From the NCBI RefSeq assembly GCF_021155775.2, contig NC_060236.1, forward strand, positions 30,022,238 through 30,086,237: DNA of 64,000 bases. Direction: 5' to 3'. The position numbers were made by a program, and so were the translations under genes. Below the pieces are notes generated by a model, which saw only the letters and a list, made by a program, of their open reading frames with translations, made no database searches and had not been told where the DNA came from. Source of the stretch: Neodiprion pinetum. Its lineage: Eukaryota; Arthropoda; Insecta; Hymenoptera; Diprionidae. Positions 46,331-56,232 of the stretch are shown here, in pieces (positions within the stretch are counted from its first letter, which is position 1; the number at the start of each line of letters is the position of its first letter).

Positions 46331-47553
46331 TTATTCCTATCATTATTACTTTTTGTTAACTTTGAATTTGCAGTGTAAAAACGGAAAATTCGAAAGCTAG
46401 CTCATGGCCAGCCTATAAATAAAGGTACTTGTTTTTTTTTTCAAAGCTTCTCTGCAATTGTTGACAGTTTTTTAAAAATATTATCACCCAATTGCCCAAA
46501 ATATCTTAATTTTTTTCCCAGTAGAAAGTTAATGATTGGCTTCTAGGCACGATTGTTAAAAAAAACGGAGTGCCTTACACATTCGGCAAATCAAGAAACT
46601 TTTCATCGAGAAAAAAAGTGTCAAACTCGATTTCTTCTGAACAAGATGATTTCAAGTCAAACCGACGAACCGATTGTCATGAAATTTGCCCACGGTACTG
46701 TTTTTACCCTGAAGATGCACGCGCGAGCTTTTCCACCCGATCCCACTTCCGGTTCAAAAACAGCGGAAAGAGAGATGAGTTTTTTTTTTGTTGTTGTTGT
46801 TTTTCTTTTTTTTTCTTTTTTTATTCAACTTTGTTTGTTTCGTTATTTTTGCGAAAGAAAAAGCGAAGCGACGTTTTACCCTCGATTTCAACGATCGTAT
46901 TGAAGTTTGCCTAAGCTCGAAGCGTGGCAATTTAATGTCTCGTCATCGGAATTCGAGAGCTGAGATGAACTTAGTGCGATAAGTGTCGAGTTGACCCCGA
47001 TGTCTTGATATATCAATTAATGTATTACGGAACTCGAGTGCAAACCAACACGCGTTTGTATTACACATAGTATATGCTTATTTTAGATACATTATAACGT
47101 ATACCGTTTCTTGAAATGCGTTCAAAGCAGTGCATCCGGAAGTACGCCCAACGTAATAAATTAAATGAATAACAATGTTGTAAACAAGTAATGTATACAC
47201 GCACGCACACATGTATAAGATGACCGCAATGTAACGGTAATGAGGATATATATATTTATTTTCGCTACAGTTTACGACATTGGATGTACAAAGATACATG
47301 TATAATCCGACAATTTCGAAAATGCGTTTCGACGTTAATTTTTCGCTTTTTAATCTATCGGAGACTGCAGGCTACCTTGGGAATTGTATATATGTATATA
47401 TATATATGTATAAAAATTGATTGGTGTATAAATAGTAAAAGTAGACAGAAAAAAAAATAAAAAAAATAAAAAATACGAAAGCCGATGCGAATTTTTCGGC
47501 ATTCGACGGATGAAACGTTTTTTCTTTTTTTTTTTTTTTTTTTTTACCAGCGA

Positions 47554-50500
47554 TCACACTTTGGCGTAGGCAGCGTAGTTTGCTACTCCGCAACGATTTT
47601 TGTGCCTGGCAAGTTTCATGTATCCATTATCGCCCCAACTGTCACCCCACCAGTTTTTCAGTATCCAATAAGTGGGCGTGTAACCGACCAACAGCATCGC
47701 GTGGTTAACCACGTCCGAACTGCATCCCGGGTCGTCGTAAACTCCTTGGCTATTGGATTCGTTGGCGAGGGTTGAAAAAACAAAACGAACGTGAATAAAT
47801 TTTCTGCAGTCATTGTTGGGGGGTTGCAAAAAAATGAAATGAAAAAAAAAAACCAAAAAAAAAAAATCGAAATTCCTCACTCACTGGTAGAGCTGAAAGG
47901 TTTTCGGACTCGCGTTAATGGAAGCTGCTATCGGCCCGATAGTTGCCACAGCGTATTCCATCGCGTGCTCATCACGAGCCGGAAGTATCGCCCAGGCTGT
48001 GATGTTCACCACGCTGTCGTCTCTTACGAATTTGCAATATCCTTGCTGTAATTTGTCGTGTGATCAGTTATTAAGGGTACAACTCTGTAGGTTGGTTGTT
48101 ACCGACCGAGTTAAACGTCGCTTGTTGCCGACCGGGTAAAACGTCACTTGTTACCGACCGAGCAATATGTCAGTTGTTTCGTCGCGTCATTCGCTCAAAA
48201 AATTGAATATCGCTGATAATTTCCATACAAATATCGAAAAGTTTTCCCCCCCGTCAGCCGAGAATAACGCCGGAAAATTGTTTTACTGCAATTAATGGTA
48301 ATTCAAGACATTTTTCGACATTATACAAATATAAATATTCAGTGTTGCACGACTCAGTATCGCACTGGTTACGATACGAACGATGCGTAAAATCTGACGT
48401 TTTACTCGGTCGGTAAAAACTGTCCAAATGGAATATTAGAGAAGTTGTTTACGCATATTAACATAGTCTTGTAGTTGGTGACATTTTGTTACAGCTTCAG
48501 CGTACTTCGACCTTTATCCTAGACTAAGCGTTCAAATTTTGGACGTTTTTTTCACCGTGTCCTCATTTCTAATCATAGACGTGATACTCAATGTGAAACA
48601 CGCGTTGCGCAATTTTCTACGAGTGATTGTTAACGATTGAAGTTTGGACACCGTGCGATTCGCGTTTTTCTATTTCTTTTATCTTTTACCAAAGTTACAG
48701 GGCTCCTCTCAGCGAAAGATAACCCACAGTTTAACATTTAATTGTGCGCCACATTATACGCGAGCTATTGATACTGATAGCCTGTGACTTTACTACACTT
48801 ATGAATGTTTACAAAAAGTTTTATGAAAACATTATAATACGAGGGAAATCGTCGTCGTCGTCGTCGTTGTTTATCTATCGAAAGTCAAGCAGGCTTCAAG
48901 GGCGTGATCACTGATTGTAATTTTTCGGGATATGCTCTCATTTCTTTTCTTTTCTTTTTTCTTTTTTTAAATTGGTGTCCACAACAACTTGAATATGACC
49001 TTCTATTCAAACTTTTCGTGAGTATACTTTTACAAATCATAAAAATTACGTTCCAATCAATTGATCGACTCTCTTTCTCTCTCTCTAACTTTTACTATTC
49101 CCCAAAGTTGATCTCGATTTTACAGAAATCAGTTCCACAAGTGTTCCAAAAAATGTGTTCTACAGACTCGTTTTAACAGAAAGAAACTCGTGATTCGCAT
49201 AAAAAATAATCCCGCATCAATTATTCTTCAGGAAAGCTGTTCTTCGGAATATTTTCTCCGCCGAAAATTTTTCTACATAAATTTTTTTGATAGAATAGCT
49301 TTCTCGTTTCACACATCCTACAAAGAAACAAATTCAACAGAAACAAATTAAAATGTGCGAAATCGACAGTTAAACGTATGATTTTGACGATTCGATGATT
49401 GCTCCGAATTGTTCTGGTTGTGTCAAACAAAATCTTGAGGAAAATACTCTGTGGATAAATTTTCTGCAGAACAATTTTCCTGTAGAAAAATAATTCATGC
49501 AGGATCATTCCTGAATTGATACTCGAATTTCTTTGCGCAGAAAAATATCGTATGTTATTTTTTAAACTCCAGTTACAAGCGCCAGTCCTGCGAACGGGTA
49601 ATTTTCATCAACTCTTCGAGTTTTCTACTCTGTAAAAAGTGATTTCCGTAGAACTCTCTGATATCTGCTATGTTATCGACGATCCAAACTCACCTGCGCG
49701 GTATAGGGATAGTTTTTCTCCGGCATGAGACCCTTGGCTTTCTCCAAGTACCTCAACGTGTTCCTCAGGGAACCGCCCGAGCAGCCAAGGTTCCCAACGG
49801 AAGTGCTGCAGTCTATAATCTGCTGCGTACTTAGGGGTATCAGCATTCCCGTTTCCTTGAATATTTGACCCTGGATGCTAGTCGCAACGGAATACGCGTA
49901 GCAGCTTCCGCAGTCCTCTTGATTTTCCGCTGCCGTTTCGAATCCCCTTTCCCGCCAATCGAGACTCGGGGGAATTTGTCGTCCGCTTTGCCTGATCGAA
50001 TTCACCAGTTCGTCGTTTTCGGATAAACGGCGTCTTCTGCTACGAACAAGCTTCACCTGATCACGAAATACGCGGGCGTTAGTACTTTTTTTTTTTTTTT
50101 TGTGTTGCTTTTTCAATCGTCTTTAATCTCGTTACCGGATCACTTCATCCGGAATTAACTTGTAACACGCGAGTTCTTTTCCTCAAACGATAAAAAAAAA
50201 AAACTCAATCGGTCGGTCATACGGTTTGACGATGAAGTTTTTTAGGATAATTTAAATGTTATCTATTTCAACGCGGGAACGTCATTCATCATTCGCGTGT
50301 TTGTTTTCCAGAATTTTCTTCCACGCCTTTTGTCGCTCGGACGTTAGACTGAGAAAAATTTCATTTGTCGCAGTGACTAGAAAAATTGAGTAAAACAGTT
50401 ATCGTTAAAAAAAAAAAAAACTGTTCGAATGTTGTCGGAATTGGGAAAAACGAGCTACGCCTAACCGTTTTGCTCTGTCGTCGATTCTTTTTTGGTAATT

Positions 50501-53500
50501 GCAAAGAAAAATCAGTTTCTGAGGTTTGGTCTAGTTTTTTAGTTAAACAAGGCTTAAACGTCAATTTATCGTTCCACAAGCGTTAAATTTTCGTAGCAGT
50601 TGCAAGAAAATATAGTAGCAGTGGTCGTAATGAGAAAGAATAGCAACGGATACCAGACTTTTCGGTAACAGCTAGAAAACTAATTTTCATTTTCTACCTG
50701 GAACTGTATTTTTCGATTTTGGTAAGAAATGAAAATAGTTAAGGACCGAGCGGTAACCGGAACGTAAAAATTTCTCTAGGTGTACTTTTTCCAACCGAAG
50801 TTTGATCGGAAAATTTATTGATCGATGAAAACGTTTGGCAAATATTTAAAAAATATTTAAAAAATTGCGGCCCGTTCATTTTTTCAGTATATCGACGATA
50901 CTCGCAGCAGTAACGAGCTTCGATTAATCGTCTGTTACCGGTTGAATTGAATTTTGAATTTGAAACGCACGAATTCGAATTTCTTTGAGGAGAAAAAGAT
51001 TAACTCGCTATAGGACAGTTGAAGCAATAAATTTATGGTTTACCATTTTCAATATATACTCCGGTGTGCTGAGGTCGGCAAAGTGGTTGTCACGCAAGGT
51101 GTAACTGTGGTGACCAGCTGCTGCTAGGAGGTTATGTTCGTAGATTTTTATCAGATTCTCTTCCCAAGCGAGTCTTCGCATGGCTTCCTTGGTCGTTGAG
51201 TAATTCTTTTTGTAAGACAACTGCGGAGCGGATACATGAAAGAATCGAATTACGTTACACTGAGGACAAAATTTCAGTCGACACGGTTAGCGAAAGATTT
51301 TGGCAAAATGGTCGTCGTTAATGTTGTCACGTTTCAGTGTTGCCAACACTCTGAATTCTCTGTATTAAAAATTTTATTTCAATTCAGCGCGCGAATATTT
51401 GCCTAAAAATAATTATCTTATTTGTATGTATTAAATGGAACATCTATAATAGAATTTTGATCTAATTATTACTTTATAATACATGGTAGTGTAACATTAG
51501 CATTGGGCGTCAATATACAGCTAATAAAATCGAGTAAAAAAGAAAAAACAAATAAACTTTACTGTTATTAGAACATGAATATTTATTATTGATATAAGTT
51601 GTAACAATAAATAATTTTTTTTTTTACTTATCATTAAGTAAAAACTTGGAATTAAAATCTTTGAATAGTAATTATTAAATCGCTTAGAAATATTTCAATA
51701 TTTGACTAATTCAATACTTCAATAATTGACTATTTTAATATCTCAATATTTGACTAATTCAATATTTACTTCTCATGCTGTCATCTGACGATTAAGGAAT
51801 TAAAATGTGTGAAAACTGACTACTAAAAGTGAATTTTTACTACCGTCCCAGAATAAAAACAACCAGATTTAGTGGAAAAACTACCGAGTTGGCAACACTG
51901 TTACGGTGTAAGGGGGCGCCCTGGTCGATTTCGACGTTGACGTATATATCTCGAAATGTCAAAGACCGCGTATCTAAAACACGAAAATTACCCATTCTGT
52001 ACACGATTCTGAACAAAAACATTCCGATACATGTTCATTTGACGCCGAAATAAAGAAATTACACGAATTTTACGATTTTACTATTTATACGATTTCGTAA
52101 AATTCGTGTCATTTCTTTATTTCTGCGTCAAATGAAAATTCATTTGAGTGTTTTTGTTTGGAATTGTGTACAGAATGGGGCTGTTGAGTCCTTTTTTGCT
52201 TATACATCAGTATCGAAATCGATCAGGGTACACATTTAAGTATCGTTGAAGTTACAAGAAAAAAAAGTCGATTTGATCAAGTTATCGCAAAAGTTGTAAA
52301 AAAAAGTACACGTATTAGACTTTTTCTGTTCTTAGGTATAAAATTCATTGTTATTTTTTAATCAGAACTATAACTTTCTTGGTTATGGTAACGAAGGAAA
52401 ATGTCTTAAAGACCGTGTAGTAAGAACGACAACTGGAAAATTTCTATCGGTACGGTTTTTCTGAAAAAAAAAAAAACAGAGAAAAGCTATTGTTTCAAAT
52501 GCCAGTTGAATAATGCTTAATCATTTTACACAGCAGTTGAAATTTAACGCTTCTGATCATTCGCCTATCGGGGTTCTTCGAATTTTGCGGAACTTCTCGT
52601 CGGAATTAACCGGTCACAACCAGTTTTCATAGATTGGGACCCCCTCGCGTCACGCAGGCTCAGCAAGGAACTATGCAAGAGCTGTCACACGTGTAATAAT
52701 ATTTTTCGATGTCACGATCTTTCCCCTCTCTACGCAAAGCGATAAGGATTACTCTTATTTCGCGACAGATCATCTTCATCATGATCATCATCATCATCAT
52801 CATCATCAACATCATCATCGTCGCCCGTCGACACGTGTCGTGCGTGCTAATTTTTGTTATCTTGAGGTTTTTTTTTTCTCTTCGTCTTCTCGGTCTTCTT
52901 TCTCTTTTTTCCTCGATTACCCCGAATAAGTGCTTATTGCGTGAGATTTTATACGTTCCGTTCGTTATACGCGACAAAAAAAAAAAGAACAGAGCTTGTC
53001 AAAGTAATTGATGTATAATTATTTTTCAAAATTGATTGAGTAAAACGTGGCTAGTTTGTGACATTTTTTTTTTTTTTTTTCAGTCCTATTCGATCCTACC
53101 CACCGGTAGAATCGCATTACGGTCACTGGATTGGCTTGAAATTTACCTCGATTGCGATTGTTTTACCTCAAGAACGAGTTCTGAAAGTCTAAAAAAAAAA
53201 AAAAAAAAAAAAATTGAAAAAAAGTATCTAGGTATTGTTTTAAAGTTGACAGAAAAACCTGTCTCAGTTTACCTGACCAAAATTCATTGTTTAAACGTTT
53301 TGAAACACTGTCAAAGTTATAGAAAGTATCTAAAATGTTGGCCAAAAAGGTATTTGTTTTGTACGAAGAATGAAGCCACGATGATTACTTTCAGTACTTA
53401 AAGATTCTAGGCGAAGTTTGAACAATTTTATCGGGGTGAAATTGGCCAAGAATGATCGATTTGGGTTAAATCTATTCTTGACTATCAATATTTATACAAA

Positions 53501-53643
53501 CTCACTTTGTATTTCTCCCAATAATCGTCGAGCTTTTCAGACACTTCTTTTGGCAAACCGGTTCCATTTCCGGTTTTCGCGATGCTGAAAACAATCGAGA
53601 CGATAAAAAATAAGCCACAATTTGATAACTTCATTATACGCAT
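47554..53643 (-). CDS. Cathepsin L-like cysteine protease (papain family C1A)
   Basis: Secreted or lysosomal papain-family endopeptidase. Five minus-strand exons: 53643-53506, 51220-51044, 50056-49694, 48045-47885 and 47749-47554, totalling 1035 nt (344 residues), a normal cathepsin L length, with consistent phases. Residues 1-22 are a signal peptide (LSNCGLFFIVSIVFSIA). An I29 inhibitor pro-domain spans about 40-105, with an ERFNIN-type helix (E-x3-R-x2-W-x2-N-x3-I-x3-N). The mature enzyme starts near IPPSLDWR (133-140). Catalytic residues are present: Gln151 and Cys157 in NQEDCGSCYAYS, His296 in VNHAMLLVGY and Asn312 in ILKNWWG. The usual Trp after the catalytic Cys is Tyr, and NSWG is NWWG. 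A polybasic RSRRRR (110-115) lies at the pro/mature hinge. The exon 3 acceptor follows a canonical branch sequence (CTAAC). Which insect cathepsin subfamily it belongs to I cannot say; a digestive enzyme is plausible. Confidence 0.94.
48097..48174. repeat. Three tandem 26-bp units plus a distant inverted copy
   Basis: Units TTGTTACCGACCGAG(T)... at 48097-48122, 48123-48148 and 48149-48174 differ by a few bases. A matching inverted copy (TTACCGACCGAGTAAAACGT on the minus strand) lies at 48395-48416. All sit in intron 3 of the protease gene, close upstream of its exon 4 acceptor. Confidence 0.85.
51335..51900. mobile_element. Candidate hAT-like non-autonomous element (MITE)
   Basis: The segment begins CAGTGTTGCCAAC and ends GTTGGCAACACTG, a 13-base perfect terminal inverted repeat with the CAGTG ends typical of hAT elements. 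The 566-bp interior is AT-rich with direct repeats of TCAATATTTGACTAATT and no coding capacity. Flanking octamers (TCACGTTT and TTACGGTG) agree at five of eight positions, so a target-site duplication is possible but degraded. It lies in intron 1 of the protease gene. Confidence 0.55.
51919..52228. repeat. Long imperfect inverted repeat (fold-back)
   Basis: Left arm 51919-52075 and right arm 52095-52228 are imperfect reverse complements around a 19-base loop. The inner 40 bases match at 38 positions (52036-52075 against 52095-52134). Further out, blocks such as CCCATTCTGTACAC and CCTGGTCGATTTCG also pair. It begins 18 bases after the hAT-like element. Confidence 0.8.
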
Positions 53644-53720
53644 GGATGAATGTTCCGCGAATGTAAGTCGAGGTGGACTGATCGTGCTATATAACTGATA
53701 CTTGTCACTCTCACTGTTCG
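53644..53720 (-). promoter_or_regulatory. TATA-type core promoter of the protease gene
   Basis: On the minus strand a TATATA (53688-53693) precedes the start codon by about 45 bases, which would put transcription start near 53660 with a very short 5' UTR. TCAGTC and TCAGTT initiator-like words flank it. A TATA promoter with a short leader suits a strongly tissue-specific secreted protease; this is inference. Confidence 0.45.
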
Positions 53721-56068
53721 TAGGTGAGTTTCATTTTACTCTTTTTTTTTTTTCTTTTCTTTTCCATTTCACCTCTGTCAGCACATACCGCGATCGTTGT
53801 TGTAATACCTGTACACGTCGTTTGGTAGAATATATATATATATATATATATTACATGCAAGGGGGTCAAGCATTTTGTTAATTTGTTAAAACCTCCCCCT
53901 CCACTCGTACAAGTTGCGTCGATGATTAAAAATCTCGAAGCTTGACAACGACGAATATATTAACCGTGATTTTGCCGAGATTATCGCAAAATACGAGATT
54001 TGTTTTGATTTTTCTGCAATATTGTAATCGGCGGTATTTTTGCAGATTACTAAAAGTTGGGGGAATAAATAAAAAAATCAAAAGTCTACGTCGATCTTAG
54101 TTTCGTCTATAACTGCGAACGCCAATGAAACAACATTCTTCTTATGCGATAGAAACAAATCTGTGGAAATTCGAATAAGACAAGCTAAGATCGCATAAAT
54201 TTGGAAAAATATCTTACTTTTATTAGAATGTTGAATATGTTCAAACTCTTGTGATTTTAATCCGATTATAATGTTTGTAAGATTGGCTTGTCTCATCGTA
54301 CAGAGATCTTGAGATATCGCTGGAAATAGATTGGGGTAAATAATGCGGTTACTATACATTCCTAGATTAGTTTTTAGGTTTTTACCACAGGCGAAAAATG
54401 CAGTTACGCAATGGTTACGAATAAAAGGAAAACTAATTTTTTTTTTTAGCTGTAAACAGAAAATATAGTTTGCGTTACTACATTTTTTATTTATTTTTTT
54501 TGCCATCATTGCAATAATTTGACGCTGTCGCGTAAATAGTAAATCAATGTTATTTGGCTGAAAAAAAAATGTGGCTAACTAAACTGATAGATTTTTATGT
54601 TGCAACTATAATATACGCTAAATAATCAATAGTACGAAATTTTATTGCAATCCAATAACCGTTGACCGAACGATGAGGCAACAATATACAAACGGGTTTA
54701 TACAAACGATCATACACATTTTACTATAATTTTCTATACTAACTCTACGAGACGAAAACTTTCCTCAAGTGATTTTTCAAAACGTATAAAAACAATTCTG
54801 TATTCTGAATACAACAATCGTAAAACATTTTCTCAAGTCGACGACGATGATGATTACGCTAGCCTTTTTCCTATTCAAATTATCTCGCATTTATTTCCAT
54901 CACATAGCAGGAACATGTCGTTGAATCTACGGCAATGAAAAAACATTGCCGTAGATTTTTTTCACGACGATTATCACCTACTTTTTAAACTTTCGACTCA
55001 TTCGTAACCCTCGATCTTGTTCCCAAGCGTTGCGGTGCGCTGCGCCGTTTGAAACAATCCGCAAAGCAAGCTTCGTCATTGCTCCGTCCGATGGCGCCAC
55101 GGATCCATTTGAAAGAGAGAAGCCTCGATCCGTGGAGGCGTCAAATACTCTTTGACGTATGTTCGCCTATCCGGTAGCTATCGCCCTCCTCCTCCACCTC
55201 CGCCTCCACCTGCACCTCCACCTCCCGCCCCTCACCATTTTCAGTACCTCTCATCGGCGCTCGTTGAGTAGCGCCGAGAGTAGAGAACTAGTTGTGGAAA
55301 ATCTTACTGGTGCAATGGCGCGCATCTCGCGGCGGCGTCTGGTCGCGTTTGTTACGTGTGCCGTGTTGCAGTAAACTAAACGGATGTGTCGCGTGGCCCC
55401 TTTGCCGAAGGTGGTGGAGATGCGGTATCAACGTTAAAAACGAGATCAGGAGGGCACCGACAAACGGTCATCGAACGTTTACAAGAAAAAACAATTTTTA
55501 AAAAAATTAAAAAAAATAAAAAACACTCCGACCAACGCCGGGGGAATGAACATTATACAAGAACGCGATAAATATTCGAACGGCTTTCTTTAGTCCAACG
55601 ACAGAAAGTGTTTCAACGTTCGTCGTTGTTTCTCTTTTTTTTTGCTTTGTTTTGTTTTGTACTTTCGCTTTTCCATTTCAAAGAAACTTTTTACACACGG
55701 AATTTGTTTCGGTTGTTTTTATTTTCCCCTAGTTTTTTTTTCTTTTTTTTTTTCAAGCTTTATAGTTTTTTAACCCTGCCGTTATCGGTACATCGTTTCG
55801 TCGGCGAGAGAACTTGATTTCCAGTGTTCGGAATCGTTCGACATGTTATTCATACGTCATGTATATGTATGAAATATATGCCGCGACTGTAACGAAGATC
55901 AGTTGTGTGAATGTGAGATTACAGTGAGTGCTTGCAGAGATTTTTAAAGTTGGAACAAACCGGACATCTTTGGAACGATTTGGATACGCGTTCTTGTAAC
56001 GTTCTTATATTGTAAAATCGCGGGTATTCTTGATAACGAATTATCTAAATTAACAAGTTTGAATCATC
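53721..56068. other. Intergenic region and probable Mitf 5' region
   Basis: AT-rich sequence with a minus-strand open frame at 54078-54509 that resembles nothing known. It contains a perfect hairpin at 54924-54957. From about 55020 to 55460 it becomes GC-rich, with palindromes (55097-55157) and a CCTCCA-type hexamer tract (55183-55233), likely the Mitf promoter and 5' UTR. Between 55500 and 56068 it returns to AT-rich leader-like sequence. Confidence 0.4.
55183..55233. repeat. C-rich CCTCCA/CCTCCG tract
   Basis: About 50 bases of imperfect six-base units in the GC-rich patch upstream of the Mitf start codon. It is pure pyrimidine in parts and could form non-B DNA. Confidence 0.7.
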
Positions 56069-56232
56069 ATGGATGAGTCGGGGATTGATATGGGATACGA
56101 TCTGGCAGCTCTTGGTAACGAGGATTTCGAACTTGAGTACAACAATGATTTCGAACAAGCTTTGTCGATGCTCTCCTCGTCTCAGGATTTCATGTATTAC
56201 GAACTCAAGAGTCGAGCACCGGACACTGGCAG
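56069..56232 (+). CDS. Mitf: First coding exon of a MITF/TFE bHLH-Zip factor (partial gene)
   Basis: MITF/TFE proteins are bHLH-leucine-zipper factors that drive lysosome and nutrient-response genes. Only the first coding exon is in the window: 54 codons plus two bases, ending at a GTGGGT donor. It encodes MDESGIDMGYDLAALG, an acidic stretch, and then FMYYELKSRAP. The spaced pair ESGI...YYELKS matches the N-terminal exon of vertebrate MITF-A and TFE3 (ESGI...YYELKSQPL or FYELKSQPL). The bHLH-Zip exons are missing and must lie beyond 64000, so intron 1 exceeds 7.7 kb. I found no second exon with the RQQLMREQ motif in the window. The call rests on this short motif pair, so it is less certain than the other genes. 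Confidence 0.7.

Larger units (their letters stand above)
36948..47553. other. 10.6 kb without a recognisable gene
   Basis: The left end should hold the promoter and 5' UTR of the minus-strand ligand gene; a CT tract (36988-37011) and a perfect palindromic E-box (37634-37647) lie there. Further right are long (TA)n tracts (38304-38357 and 43520-43585), several poly(A)/poly(T) runs (38730-38754, 42060-42083), a diverged 193-bp tandem duplication near 40090-40470 and degenerate dispersed repeats near 45930-46330. All longer frames are low-complexity or unrecognisable. I see no gene, but distal enhancers or an uncharacterised noncoding RNA could be present. Confidence 0.5.

Noticed and set aside
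54078..54509. 143-codon minus-strand frame
   Set aside because: AT-rich, no resemblance to a family, no promoter or splice context that supports it.
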